Below, in pieces: positions 10,461-22,661 of a stretch of DNA of 64,000 nucleotides. The position numbers and the translations under genes were made by a program. Numbering within the stretch: the stretch's first letter is position 1; every line of letters begins with the position of its first letter. A model generated the notes under the pieces. That model ran no database searches. It was not told the origin of the DNA and worked only from the letters and a program-made list of their open reading frames with translations. The stretch comes from Tilletiopsis washingtonensis (Eukaryota > Basidiomycota > Exobasidiomycetes > Entylomatales): assembly GCF_003144115.1 (NCBI RefSeq), contig NW_020312004.1, positions 580,506-644,505 on the forward strand. The letters are read 5' to 3'.

Positions 10461-11569
10461 GCCCGTGCACGACACGTTGCCCGCGTACGTCTCCGGCTGA
10501 GGCGTGACGGCCGGGTCGCCGTACACCTCGCTCGTCGAGGCGAGGAGGAAGCGCGCCTTTGTGCGCTTGGCCAGGCCGAGCATGTTGAGTGTGCCCTGGA
10601 AGCACGTCTTGATCGTCTTGATCTGGTTGGCCTGGTAATGCCGCGGACTGGCGGGGCACGCGAGGTGGAAGATCTGATCCACCTCGATGAGCAGCGGCTC
10701 GACGACGTCGTGCCGCAGCAGCTCGAAGGAGGGATGTCCGACCTGCCAGCCAAGGTGAGCGGGACAAGAGAGGGTGAAGAGGCAAGATACGAACCCATTG
10801 GGAAAGACTGGACTTGTTGCCCGTCAGGAAGGAGTCGAGCACGATGACGTCGTGCCCCATGAGCATGAGCCGATCCACCAGATGCGAGCCCACGAATCCG
10901 GCTCTACCCGTTCGTTGCTCACGTCAGTCTTCTTGCCTGTGCGCGAGAGAGCAGAGGGGAGCAAACTCACCCGCCAGTCACCAACACTCTCTTCCGCTTC
11001 ACATCCGGCATCATGCGCGTCGTGGGCAGGCCCCTCTCTATGCGCGTGTGTCGCACCACGCCCAGACTCTCGTCTGCCTGCTGCATCGACGTCGACGCAT
11101 GTCTCGAGGCGCCGCCCTTGGAGGCGCGGCTCTTGCGCGGCCGCGCATGGGCCGGCGCCGGACTGGGCGGCGCACTGCCCGGGTGCAGGCGCGTGCGCGG
11201 CGCGGCGGAGCTGAGCGTCGAGACGGAGCGCTGTGCGCGTGTGGCCGAGGCACGCAGCGGCGACGAGAGGAGCGCACTGCTGCTGCTGCTCGCCAGGTGG
11301 GAATGCGAGAGTGCCGCCGCGTCGTCGGACGTGGCGCTGCTGCTGCTCGAGGCATGCGACGTGAGCCGCAGACGCGCCTCTCGTGCCGCTGCGCCGCTGG
11401 CGAGCGCGGGAGGTGTGTGCGGATCGGCATGCGCGGCCGAGGCGAACTCGGCGCCACTGCCGCTGCTGCTGCGCGGCAGATAGAGCTGGCGCAGCGCGGC
11501 GAGGGGCAGCGCCCATTCGGGCGCGCACGCGGCGTCGACGTCGGCGGCGGGAGTGGGCGAGGCAGACAT
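9368..11569 (-). CDS. UXS1: UDP-glucuronic acid decarboxylase (UDP-xylose synthase) with large insertions
   Basis: Converts UDP-glucuronate to UDP-xylose with bound NAD+. Exons 11569-10971, 10903-10795, 10742-10230 and 10135-9368 give 662 residues. The first ~190 residues are Ser/Ala-rich and disordered. The Rossmann motif GGAGFVGSH starts near residue 199 and is split by intron 1. STSEVYGDP, the catalytic [11 protein letters not shown] (YxxxK) and [21 protein letters not shown] are as in animal and Cryptococcus Uxs1. Past [10 protein letters not shown] the enzyme is interrupted twice: about 95 Pro/Ala/Ser residues (422-517), then about 60 mostly acidic residues (545-606). The normal C-terminus ([14 protein letters not shown]) follows each reading through. 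Another in-frame ATG at 11629 is possible. The gene diverges from CGR1. Confidence 0.9.
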
Positions 11570-11869
11570 GGGCGCAAAGAGGTGAGGCCGTTGGCAACGG
11601 TCTGCTTTGCGACGCGATTGAGGCTGCACGGCGGAGGGAGGATGAGGAGCGGATGCAGGGCAGCCGTTGACGTGCGGCTGGGAGCTACGATGGGTGGATG
11701 TTGCGGGTGCGCCGCGCCTCTCGCCCGAGTTCCGTGCCCCGCGTGTGGTGGCCTGCTGAGTCAGCCAGATTTGCCAGCGCTCACGTCAGGCTCGTGGCAT
11801 GCACGGCTCTGCAGTGCCTTGGCTGCGCACCGCCAGCACCACCACCACCACCACCGTCCATCCGCCACC
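11570..11869. promoter_or_regulatory. divergent promoter region between UXS1 and CGR1
   Basis: These 300 bases separate the two start codons. A CACCAC run at about 11834-11854 precedes the CGR1 start, whose context GCCACCATG is optimal. I see no other feature. Confidence 0.5.
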
Positions 11870-12382
11870 ATGCCTGCCTCATCAGCCGCTTCCACCTCGG
11901 CATCCGCCACCACCGCCGCTGCCACCGCGCGCGGGCCCGCGCACATCGTGCCGCCGCCGCGCGCCGAGCAGCATCTCGCCGGCGTGGCGCGCATCAGCTC
12001 GTGGGACTCCAAGGTGGCCGCGCGCCAGCGCGCCGCCGAGGTCAAGGCCAAGGAGAAGGCCATGAAGGCCGAGCGCGAGGAGGCGGACAAGGCGTGAGTT
12101 CCGCATCGGGTGCAAGCAAGGAGAGAGCGCAGTGCTGATGAGGAGGATGCATGTGGATCAGCAAGACAAAGGCGCGCATGGAGCGCAGGCAGAAGGTGGC
12201 CGACAAGGCGCGCCTCGAGGCATTGGCGGCAAAGGTGCGTGTCGTGTCTCTCTCGCCCTCACCTCTTTTCTGCTGCGCTGGCGAGATGCTATGGCTGATG
12301 CGTGTGTGTAACGCAGATGAGCGGCAAGCGTCTGGACCGACACAAGCGCAGGCTGGGCCTGACGAAGAAGGTGGCGCACTGA
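11870..12382 (+). CDS. CGR1: Cgr1-like rRNA-processing protein
   Basis: Small basic nucleolar protein family needed for 60S subunit assembly and rRNA processing. Exons 11870-12093, 12162-12234 and 12317-12382 join in phase into 120 residues, the usual size for Cgr1. After a low-complexity N-terminus come a tryptophan motif (SSWDSKVAARQ, matching the SWELK-type box of the family), a continuous charged helix of alternating Lys/Glu/Ala/Arg, and the C-terminal basic KRLDRHKRRLGLTKK. The introns are 68 and 82 bp. The family match rests on the overall pattern of a coiled basic helix with the tryptophan box. Confidence 0.78.
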
Positions 12383-13590
12383 ACTTGCTGCGCTTCTCTT
12401 TTTCGCTCGTTCGCCGCTCCGCTCTCTCGCTCTTCCCGACTTTCGCATCCACACACTCTCTCTCTCCTCTCTCGGCGCTTCCTTCGGCCTCGTTTCCTAT
12501 GCGCTGAGACCATTTCACATCAAGGACACCTCGACGCCCCGGCTCTCTTTCCCTTTCCTGCTCTCCTCGGGCAGCTTCTGTCTTCGGCAGTGGGCTTGAC
12601 GGCAAACTCCTCGACGCCGCGCAAGCCGTGAGCTGGAGAAGCGGGGGGTGGAAGGGTGGGCGCGGGCGGCATGGTGGGGTTTGCGTCCTCAGAACAGACG
12701 CCGAGTCTGAGGCGCAGGGCGCGGGCTGTTGACACACGTGCGAGAACGTGGCGGAGAGGAGTAGCTGAGGAATCGAATGGCAGACGCAGAGGACGCAACG
12801 TGCTTGCGTTGTCTACATCTGCTATTCGCTGCTCTCAGTATTCTCCTTTCCGTCTCATGTCTCGCTCTTCGCGCTCGCTGTTTCGACTGGAGAGGCGAGG
12901 CGGCTCTGTGTCGCTTCGCTCTTCCGAGCTGGGCCCTTCTTCCTCGGCCTGACTCTCTTCGATGCACCTTGGTGCGCCCACTCTTTCGCACTGATGCGCC
13001 TTCCGCCATCCGCCAACTTCGCCATCCGCCATCCGCCATCCGCCATCCTCCAGCCGCAGCCCTTCATTCCCTCTGCCCCGCGCCCAACGCTTCTGCTTCT
13101 CTTCGCCGTCCACATTTCCGTCCCGCGCTCGCTTCAAGCCGTGTGTCCTCTCGTCTTGCGTCTCATCACGTCTCTTCCCTTCTCGCTCGCTCGCTTCGCC
13201 TCATTGGGTCAACCGTGTCAATCAGAAACGCCTCACCGTCTTCCTTTCTACTCTCTGTCTGTTCTAAGCGCCCGCTTGCGTCTCTTCGCGTGAGGAGAGG
13301 CCGCGAGGAACGCCGCGCGGCAATGAGAAAGCTCGATGGAGAAGCACAGAGAGCGAGAAAGGCAGAAGTGCATTACCGGGAGAGCAGACAGGAGCCGGTG
13401 AGGCGTCTATAGAGCAGAGTCGAGTCTAATGGCCAGAGCGTGTGTACGCGACGAGTCAGTAAGTAGAGAGGGGGGGGCCGGTGACGAGTGTGGAGTGCAG
13501 AGTGCGAGAGTGTGGCAGGGCCGAGCATGGAGGACCGACTATCGAGTAGTGAGATGCTGAGAGGTCTCCTCGACCGCCTTTCGCGCTCTC
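12383..13590. other. intergenic, no gene seen
   Basis: About 1.2 kb between convergent genes. Reading frames on both strands lack coding composition. The left part is TC-rich and probably holds the CGR1 3' UTR. The centre contains a heptamer repeat, described separately. Confidence 0.55.
13004..13047. repeat. CGCCATC heptamer minisatellite
   Basis: Four perfect tandem copies of CGCCATC lie at 13020-13047. One further copy (13004-13010) and a degenerate copy precede them. Confidence 0.92.
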
Positions 13591-14571
13591 TCAGCAGACG
13601 CGCCGTGCCGCAAAAGCGCCACACCACGTCTCGCCAAAGTAGTCGCCTGCCTGCGTGCCCGCTGCTGCGCTCGGAGTGCCCGAGGCGCCTCTGGAGCGCC
13701 AAGCACAGGGGGCCGGACTGGCGCTCGTGCGACTCTGACTGTTGCGGCTGTTGCTGCGACTCCTTGCGCGCTGGCTCACGCTGCTTCTGCGTGTGCGCGT
13801 GCCGCGGGGCCCGCATGCTGAAGAAGGAGGACAGGGAGGCGTGCCGCCGCTGCCGAGCAGAGGCGAGGGAGAAGAGAGCGCGGCGGCGGCGCGCAGCTGG
13901 GCGCGCGTGCGCAGCATGGACGAGGAGAGCGAGACGCAGAGCTTGGGACGCTTCGAGGCGCTGGCTGCTGCGATGCTTGGACTTGAAACGCTTGCGCCGC
14001 TGGACGAGGCGCTGGAGGCGGAGAGGAGGGGAGCGAGCATGGGCGAGGCAGGCGATGGCATCGCTGCTGCGGCTGCGGCTGCGGCGTCGACGGAGAGCAT
14101 GCGCTTGCGAGGCGAGATGCGTCGAGGCGACGGCGGCGGCGAGAGGGGCGCTGCGGCACCCAGCGGCAGTGGCTCGAGCTCGGCGACACTGCGGCTGCTC
14201 GATGCCGACGCCGGCGGCGTAGCAGGCCAGAGCAGCTTGGGCCTCACTGCCTCCCAGCCATGCTGCTCCTCCTCCTCCTGTTGCTCATCGAGCACCGCCC
14301 GTCTGCGCTTGTTCGGCGGCGCGTGCGCCGTAGGCGATGCCGGCTCGGCGCGCGGCACGAAGCGCGGCGCCGCGCGAGGCGGCGCACGCGGCGCACCGGG
14401 CACGCCGTGCGTGCTTGCGAACGGGTGGTTCGCCGCGTTGGAGGGCGGCGTGCATGGCGCGACTGCGGCTGCGGCGGAGGAGGAGCAGGAGGCGAGGGAG
14501 CCACTGGACGACGAGGCGTGCGGCGAAGGCAGCGAGAGGTGCAGCGAGAGCGGTGCGGCACGCTTGGGCAT
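13591..14571 (-). CDS. hypothetical basic, Ser/Pro/Ala-rich nuclear-type protein
   Basis: A single open frame of 326 residues from an ATG at 14571. I recognise no domain. It has several nuclear-localisation-like clusters (PNKRRRA, SPRRISPRKRM, ASKRPKL) spaced by Ser/Pro/Ala tracts, and one acidic glutamate run (EEEEQHGWEAVRPKLL). Third-position G/C is high through the first ~230 codons. From about 13880 downward, the coding-like bias moves to the frame that contains an ATG at 13816, so the called C-terminus (13870-13591) may be wrong. Either a sequence error, a real frameshift or an unrecognised splice could explain this. The plus-strand frame overlapping it is a mirror artefact with poorer composition. 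Confidence 0.5.
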   Translation of the reverse strand: MPKRAAPLSLHLSLPSPHASSSSGSLASCSSSAAAAVAPCTPPSNAANHPFASTHGVPGAPRAPPRAAPRFVPRAEPASPTAHAPPNKRRRAVLDEQQEEEEQHGWEAVRPKLLWPATPPASASSSRSVAELEPLPLGAAAPLSPPPSPRRISPRKRMLSVDAAAAAAAAMPSPASPMLAPLLSASSASSSGASVSSPSIAAASASKRPKLCVSLSSSMLRTRAQLRAAAALSSPSPLLGSGGTPPCPPSSACGPRGTRTRRSSVSQRARSRSNSRNSQSRTSASPAPCAWRSRGASGTPSAAAGTQAGDYFGETWCGAFAARRVC

Positions 14572-17500
14572 GATGGGCGGGCTGCTGGTGCGAGGTGCCG
14601 AAGAGATGCGGAGGCGGCGTACAGACCGTGCGGTGCGGTGCAGTGTGGGGTGCAGGTGATGGTGCGGCTGTTTGTGGCGGCTTGTGACGGAGTGATGGTG
14701 ATGGTGCGCAAGGTACCTGCAGCGCACGCATGGCGCGCCGCTGTGGCGCGGCGGCGCTGCGCGGCGCCGTCAGCGCGCCTCTCTCCCGTCGCCTTGCCTT
14801 GCCTCTTTCCCGGCCAGCTCTGCGCCCCTTGCGTCGCTCTGTGCTGCAGAGCTCCAGCACGCAGCTGCAGACTCGACTCGCTGCATGGCAGCCGATGCGC
14901 CACCCTTCGAGCGCCGTTTGCCGGCAGGGCTGGCAAGGCAGCCACACCCTCGTGCTCCACATGTCTCCCTCTGCATCGGCCTCTTGCTTTTTCCCTCCTT
15001 CTCGCAGGAGAAAAGCACGCACGTCACCTGTCCAGATCAGCTGCACAGGCACTCTCTTTGCTCAGCTAGCCGCCGCTGGCAGCGTGGGTGCGGCCCTGCC
15101 GGGTGCCTGCAGCGCATGCGCATACCGCAGGAGGCGGCCGCCTCCGCCATCGAGCGGCGCGTGAGCGGGACAACGACGCGTCAATTTGCGAGCAGGCAAC
15201 GCGACGCGTCGTGGGAAGATGCGGGCGCGTCGATCGGCTGCCTCCGCCTCCGTCCGCCTGATCCCTCTCCCTTCGCCTCGCACCCGTCCTTGAGAGCATA
15301 GCGATGGCAGACGGAGCACACGAGTAGCTTTCGGCGGCATACTATAGCGATGGCTTGTGTGCCTTTAATGTGCAGCGCCCAGGCTGAAGCCAAGTGCCAC
15401 TCTAAAATGTGGAGAGTGCGTCTGTCGTTGCGTGGCCGCCTTCTTCCCTCGCTCTTTGATGTCGGAGGCCCCCTCATCTACCGACGGCGGCGCGTAGCGA
15501 GTCTTTCAACCATTAACCCCCAATTGAAGGGTTCAGAAGCAGTATTTTGGCGTCAACTCTACTCCTCTCACCCAAAGGTCAGAGGATATAGCGGCCCTGG
15601 AGCAGCGCGATGGCTCGCGACGAGCTCGCGCGGCAGCGCCCCGCCTCGGCTCGTCCTTCCGTGCCGCCTTCGCTGGAGCGCTCTGATGTACCTCTCAGCG
15701 CACCGCCTGGCGTCGACCAACTCCACTCGCGACTCCTCAGAGCTCCTTGTCCGCTTCGCACGCTACACGCCGACTCCAGGAAACCCTGGCAGCGCTGCGA
15801 GACGGCAGGCGGCTGCGTCACTCACGTTGTTCGCTCTCCCGTCAGCGCACCTGCTTGGATGACACGTCTCGAGCACCCGGCTGAACCACGCCGGGCCCCC
15901 GGTTGAACAAGCAGTCCTTGCTGCGATGCCCAGCGAGCCGTCAATCCTTGCTGTCCGCTGAGCTAATCCTCCTCTCGCTAGCGCCATGGCCGGCCGGCGT
16001 GCACGAGGGGGCCGAGACGTCGGCTGCGGGTCCGCAGTGGGCCCAGCTCGTCGGGCGACGGCTCGCGTCCTGGCGGGCTCGCTCTCCGAGCGGCCGCACC
16101 GCGCGCCCCAGGCGCAAGAGCAAGCTGAAGTATGAGGCTCGGCACGACTGGCGGCATCGGGAAGCATGTCTCACCCTCGCATCTCTCTTGTGCCCCCCCC
16201 CCCCCCAAAGCTGGCCGCTGCATCTCGCACGCTGGACTCAACGGCTGCGCTGCATCCGACGCTTCGGCCCCGCGCTACGAGGGGCTTCATGCTGCTGTCA
16301 AACGCGATTGGCTGACAAAGCGATGTCGGAGCAGGAAGAGGCTCGGTCTGCGCTTCGGCGAGCGTCAAGCTGCATCGCATCGCGTGGTATTGCAGCACGC
16401 GCTACGGCAACGCAGCGACAGCGCCGCAGTGCAGCAGCAAGCGAGACTCGCGCCTTCCTCCTGCGTCGTCTGTGTCGTGCGAGAGGTGACGAGGCCCCCG
16501 ATGCCGACGGCGTCAAGACCCAGAACGCCCACGCTCGGCGCAGCCCAGGGGTAAGCGCGCGAAGACGCTAGGCAAAGCTCAGCGACGGGCGCGAGAGCAA
16601 CTTTCGATGGATGCGTGGGGCGAGGAGCGGCCGAGCAGCGCAGCCGTGTGCCGCTGCGGCTGCGGTGGGCTCGGAGGGTCAAAGTCACACACGTGCAGGA
16701 TGCATGCAGGCAGCGTTGGCAACAGTGCTTGAAGGAGGCACAGCGCCAGCCCCAGCCTCGGTGCCGTCGGGATGCACCCCTTCCGAGGCTAGCCGTGCAT
16801 GGTGCAGCGACAGCGCGTCATAACTGCCATTAAGCTCGTACAGCTGCCTCGCTGCTCCATTGCCCCGTGACGGCGCCAAAGCAGGGACAGGAAGTGAGAA
16901 TTCAAGGCGTGGACCCTGACATGGCGTGGCTCAAACGCAGCTAGGCAGGCCTCATCAGCGTGCAGGCGTCCCAAGCCGGCGAAAGCGTATGCAGCGCATC
17001 GGCCCTCCGTCCTCTCGCTCTGCGCTCTGTCCCTCGTGCCTCGTCGACGACGAGCCCACCATGCAAGCCGAAAGTTGCCGACCTCTCAGGTGCAGCCGAC
17101 GGATCAGCTCGCCCTCAATTGCTCTCTCCTGGCTATGATTTCCGCTGCTTTGGGAAGATTAGCCAGCCTCGGGGCCGCGGGAAGAATGGCATGCGCGCTG
17201 CATTCTTGATGGCCACAGCCGTCGGTCGGACGCGCAATTTTAACCCACGAGGCGTTTGTGCCACACGCTCGGGTGCGCAAGGTTGACGTGCAGCGACTTG
17301 ACTGGCATGCGAAAGAACGCAGGACAGCTCAGCAACTGGCTTGTCGACGTGCGAGCAGATCGAGCCGCAGTCCACTTGAGTGGCGGCATACCGAGTCCTT
17401 TCGCTTTCTTCTCCTCACTGGCCCCGCCGCTTCGTGCAGCGAGCAGCATGCGTGTCCAGGCTGTACACGCCACAGCCGCTGCCCCTGCGTGTGCTGCAAG

Positions 17501-18813
17501 AGCTGCGTCCGAGCGGTGAGCTTGCTTGCGTCTGCGTGCTGCACGACATCGCTGCGGCCTCGTGTGGCTGTGGCCGCTTGACGGTCGACCTGCATGCCTC
17601 GGTGCCCACGGTGCGGCACCGGCTGCGAGACATCCCGAGGCTGCGGTGCCCGAGACGACGTGAAGCGAGGAGCGGAAGCGAGACCCGAAGACTCAGCAGC
17701 AGCGCAGCCGTGAGCCTATATGCTAGCGGCACCGAGCCGCACTAGCTAAGGCGTGCCCTTGCCCTGGCGCCGTCCTGCAGCCTGCACTGCCGCAGCCGCC
17801 GCACCATCACGCCGCCTCGCGTTTCGCGATGCACGCTTCGAGGAGGACGCGCCACGCCATGCGCCATCCCGCGCAGCACGACGCACGCCGACCGCTGAGG
17901 CTGGCCGCTGCAGCTCTGCCCTGAGCGATGCTCATGGTGCCTGCCTCGCAGGTCGCAAGCACCAGCCCGCAGACTCCTCAAAGATGCCAATTGTCATCTT
18001 ACACGGCGCAGCTTCTCAGGCACCATGTCCCCTCAAGTCGCGCTTGATGCTGGTGCCTCGGCTGCGCCGCTAAGACGAAAGATGCCGACATGTCGCAGCT
18101 CGCAGCATGCGGAGCAGCACGCCTCTCTCTCTCTCGTCCTCGCAAGCGCTCTCGCCCGTGCGCCAACCTCGGCTCTAAGCGCCGATGCTCGTCGACTGCG
18201 CCAATGTCAGGTTCAAGAAGCAGGGACTCACCGCTGCTTCTCACTCTAATCGCCGCAGCTCGCAGGCACGACGTGCATTAGCCGCACCCGTGTCCGCAGC
18301 CCACGCTTCTCGCATCGACGCCGGCGTCTGCGAGCTCGCCCAATTGGCGGACGACCTCTCTCTGCGATGCTGGCGCCAGGTAGATGAATGCTTAAGCTTG
18401 CCTAGCCCTCTCACGCTTGCCCGCACGCCTCGAGGGCATTCTAGGCCCTCTGCAGCGCCACCCGTCGGCCGCGCGCGCGTTCGATCGTCGCAGCATCGCA
18501 ACCATAAACGCTCGATCTCGATCGCTTCTCGATCGCCAGAGCCAGCAGCAAGCACGAGGCAGGCAAGGCGGGATGTGCGGTGGTGTGAGGGCGGTGTCGA
18601 GGAGCGGAGGGCAGGCTGGCGCTGCCGACGGTGCGGCGCTCGCTCGACTTGCCGTTGCTGCCGACGGCATACGCGAGACGGGACACGGACGCGCGCCGCC
18701 GAGTCGCCAGCCACGGCGCCGCCGCCGCAGCCGCCGCAACCGGCGCCGGCACGGGTTGACAGACTCTGACTCTCAGCCCGAGCCAGCGCCTGCACTGCTG
18801 AGAAGATCGTGCT

Positions 18814-18838
18814 TGCTGCTGCTGCTGCTGCTGCTGCT
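18814..18838. repeat. (CTG)n trinucleotide repeat
   Basis: Eight uninterrupted CTG units lie within the gene-poor region upstream of the WOPR gene, with no credible reading frame around them. Confidence 0.93.
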
Positions 18839-18980
18839 CAGCGAGCTCGGAGCGGCGGGCCGTCGGACACGCACGACAGCAAAGTTGACGATAGCCGTTG
18901 CCCCTTCATCGCATGTCATGTGGCATCGCATAGCATCGCTGCAGCCAGTGCATCGCTGGTGTATCGCGATGAGCCCATGC

Positions 18981-19184
18981 TCAGCTGATGTTGGCGACAA
19001 GGCGGCTGTTGAAGCTCACGTAGGAGCGAGGGTGCGGAGGCCCGTCCGCGGACGCGCCCGTCGTCGGTGCCTCTGCGGCGACCTCTTGCGCGTGCGCCTC
19101 TCCACGCTGCGAGACGCTGTGGTAAGCGCCCATCTCGCCGAAAATGCCGAGCTGCTCGGGGGCCGACGTGCTGCGGGTGCGGGC
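18981..19184 (-). other. coding-like island, possible terminal exon
   Basis: Reading from a plausible acceptor (CTAAGCAG just above 19184) to a TGA at 18981 gives 67 residues. By eye count about 85 percent of its codons end in G or C, and it has no Cys or Trp, unlike the surrounding chance frames. The middle reads GIFGEMGAYHSVSQRGE and the end SFNSRLVANIS. No matching upstream exon could be found, so it is either the end of an unrecognised gene, a remnant, or chance. I do not recognise the sequence. Confidence 0.25.
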
Positions 19185-22100
19185 CTGCTTAGACAAAGGA
19201 ACATGCCGAGCCGCAGGGCGTGCGGAAGCGCCGCTTGAAGCTGCAGTGCTGCTGCGGCGCCGTCCGCAGAGGTACGCTGACGCCCGTGCGGAGCGTCGAG
19301 GGGCCGTCGAGGTGCCAGCACGACGCCGACGCCGCTTTCGGGGCCGCGTCCGGCACCGCCGCCGTCGCCTGCTGCTGCCCTCCCCCGCTCCGCTCTCACT
19401 CCGGGGCCGAGCGGCAGCAGCTGCAGCCACCGGCAGCGGCGTGCGACTCCGCCCGCGCCCGACGCACGCAGCTGCAGCGCCGGCCTGACATGGTGCACCC
19501 TGCCACGGCCGCAGCAGCACAGCACTCCCCGAGATCGCCAGCCACGCAACATCAGTGTGCAGCATGCACGCCCGCTCGTCGGGCTCCGGACCCGGCAGCG
19601 GCCGCCGCAGGGGACAGCTGTGCGGCGGCGGGTGGGCGGCGTGGCTGCAGCGCTGCAGCCGCAGCGGCGGATGTTGCAGAGGCGCGCCGGCGCGTTGCAG
19701 CGTGTCGCAGGTGGCCGCCTCAGCGCCGCAGCCGTCTGCCGCACTCGGCAGCCCCCTCGTCGCCTCGCTCTGCCTCCGCTCTGCGCCCAGCTGCAGCGCT
19801 GTCCGCCGACTGACTGGCTGACTGCTGACTGCAGCAGGACCCTGGCGCATATCGCGGGGGCGCCGCCGCGCGCTGGCAGCCCAGACAGGATATCGAGATC
19901 TCCATCGGAGGGCGTCGCGCGCGCAGCCTGGGGGGCCCGAGACTCGCCTCGCCTTGCCTCGCCTCGAGTCTCCATCTGCTGCCGCCTTGCCTGCAGTCTA
20001 CCTGAGACCGCGTGTTCCCCATTAGCATCGGCCCTTCGGCACTTTCTCTGCTCGCACCTGCACCGCAACGTGGTGCGTCGATCGTCGTTGCTCCGGCGGC
20101 AGGCGGCCTCGCCTCTCTCGCCATGCCGCTTCTGCGCTCCGCATGCTCCGGACTGCGGTCCGGCCGAGACGCTAGGGCAACGCTGAGCAGACAACCTCGG
20201 GACACGCCAGATGCAGTCACGATGGACTCGATGCCCTCCGCTGCCGGACGCCGCGGCTCGCGTTGCACCGTCTGCCTTGCCCTGTGCCCTCGCCAGCAGC
20301 AGAGCGGGCGAGGCGAGGCCGCGCGGCTATGTGCTATGTTAGACCTGATGCGGACTCCGGGTCATACGAGACCTCCAGCCCCGCGCGGGTGCGCACAGCC
20401 AGGTGTGCTTCGCTGGCAGTCGCTCGCCAGTCGTGCTCTTCTCTCGGTCGAACCAGGGCGTGCATGCCCGAGTCAGCCGGCGGGAAGCAGACACAGTTGG
20501 AAGGGCTCTACTGCGAAAGAGAGTCTGCGTACAGAGAAGCCACGCACAGCAAGAGGAGAACGAGCTCGCCATGCTCTCGGCGCAACCAGACTTGCCGCTG
20601 CGTGGCTCATGCCGGAGGAACAAGAGTCGCACCTGGCTGATGCGAATGCAGCGAGGACGAAGCACACGAGCTGTCCACGCACGCAGGAAAGGTGGACCAC
20701 GCAGAGAGGCACGAGCCAGCCACGGTGGCTGGCGGGGCAGCCGACGCAAGTCAGGCTTCCCGGGGCGTGGGAGAGGCATCGGCCACATCGGCACGCCGCT
20801 TGCGTCGATAGAGGAGCGTCGCGTGGCTGGCGACGGAGGGCAGGCGTGCCTCGGGTGTTGGAGAGCGGGCGAATGGCCCACGCCCATGCCTCTGCTCACT
20901 CAAGCTCTGAGCTTGCGGCTCGCGTGCCTCTATACAGGCTTCGTACGCAAGGGGAGAGAAGGGACAAAGGGGTGTGTGACGACGCAGCGCTCAGGGCGGG
21001 CACGGGCACATAGGCGAGGATGCGGTCATTTCCTGCAAGAACGCCTCACCTCGGGTTCGGCGGGGGGCACGCAGCACGCGCGAAGCTCGGGTACGGTCCA
21101 ATCGTCGCCCTTCGCCGCAGCGCCACGCTCTCTCGTGAGGCATGTCTTCTCTGCAGGCAGCACCGTAGCAGCCACCCGGGCTGGTATTCCGCACAGACGC
21201 TTGCGGCGTATACACCTGTCTCCTCGAAGACCCCACTCGCGCGAGCCGCTCGCTCCAGCTCTCCTGCGCAGGAGCGCAGGCTGCGAGCTCGGGTCCTGCC
21301 GAAGCACGCAAGCCGAGACGCAAGGGCACAGGGCTGGTTCCAGCACGGCCATGAGTGCAGCGCAGATGCGAGCGTGCAGACGCCAGCGAGGGGAGATGAC
21401 GACGAGAAGCCTCCGACGTTGGCACGCGCTTGCGGCCGCAACCGCCCGCGCCGGCGTCCGAGAGGGCACGAGCTGGTTGCTGTGCACGCCTGCGCGTCTC
21501 TGCGCTGGAGCAAAGCTGGGCATGTAGGAGCGCACTCGTGGGGGCACATGGCCTGCCGAGTCAGAGTCTTGGGCAAGGCTCGCCGTGTCTGGCGGGCACT
21601 TGGCGCAGGTCTCACCACGGAGAGAGGCATCGCGCTCCGCGGCCCGAAGCCTCCGGGTCGCACACGCGCTTGCCGTAGCTCGGCTTGCTGGGCTTGCGCT
21701 GGGCTGCGGCCACGCCTTGCGGCCCGACGAAGGGCACGACCTGCATGCAGCACCGCACGCCTCGCAGCGGTGCCGTCAGGCATGCACCAAGGGCACGGAG
21801 CGAGGAGGGGGCAGCACGAGCGTGGCGCAGGGGGGAGACCAGGCGCAGGGACGGCGGCATTTCCTGGGCGTGCTGGATGCTGCGGCTTGCTTGCGGCGCT
21901 GCTCCCGAAGCAGCCGCCGCAGCTTCGCGCACAGAGATCGACGGCGTTCGGCGCCTGTGTCTGGCGGTTGCGCCGCTGCTGGACCCTAGGCGGGCGGCAC
22001 GGCGGCGGCGGCGGCGATGGGTCGCCACAGCAGCGCAAGGCAGAGCAACGAGGCGAAATATCTCCTTGCGTGGTGCAGCAGCCGGCGCCCGAGCAGCCTC

Positions 22101-22653
22101 TGGCGAGCGGTGCCGCCTTTGGCGCGCATCCGCGCAGCCGCCGCCGTGCCCGCTGCACGGCTGCAGAGGCGCAGGAGCGCAGGACGCCTGCCGTGGGATG
22201 CGGCGCTGGCGTGCGTACGCGGCGGCGGCTGCCTGCGGCTGCGGCGCACCGCGCCAGATCCAGGGGCCGGCCGGCTCCCGATCTGCTCTGCTTCCTCAGC
22301 AGCGCGGCGCGCTGATGCTGCTGGCGGCTGGCGGCTGCACGCCGCTGCACGCCTCTCCCCTGCCGCGCATCCGTCTGCACGCACCCGCGCCCGCTGCGCA
22401 GGTGCCTGCTGCATAAGCATGCCCGAGCTGGGTGCGCTGCGGGCGTATGCCTCAGCCTGCACCATCCTGCGGGCGCACAAGCGCATGCGAGTGGCGCTCG
22501 CCCGGCGAGCAGCGTGCATGAGCGTGGGCAAGCGCGAGCGGGCCGTACCCAGCGCAGCGAGCAGCGCTCCAAGCCGACGCTCCAGCCGCGAGCGTATGGC
22601 ACACCGCACCGCACAGCACGCCGTGCCAGCGCCGGCCCGCCGGCCAGGACGCC

Positions 22654-22661
22654 TCTTAAAG
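22654..22661 (+). promoter_or_regulatory. TATA-like CTTAAAG element upstream of the WOPR gene
   Basis: CTTAAAG lies about 280 bases before the start codon in otherwise very GC-rich DNA. A similar element precedes the secreted-protein gene at about 4357. An ATCGATCGATCG run (about 22786) lies between this element and the ATG, in the presumed leader. Confidence 0.25.

Noticed and set aside
13742-14659. 305-codon plus-strand open frame
   Set aside because: Mirror of the minus-strand frame called at 13591-14571; poorer third-position bias and no motif.
20441-20470. GGTCGAACC-like motif resembling a tRNA B box
   Set aside because: No A box, acceptor stem or anticodon arm can be drawn around it. 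No other tRNA-like B box was found by eye in the window.
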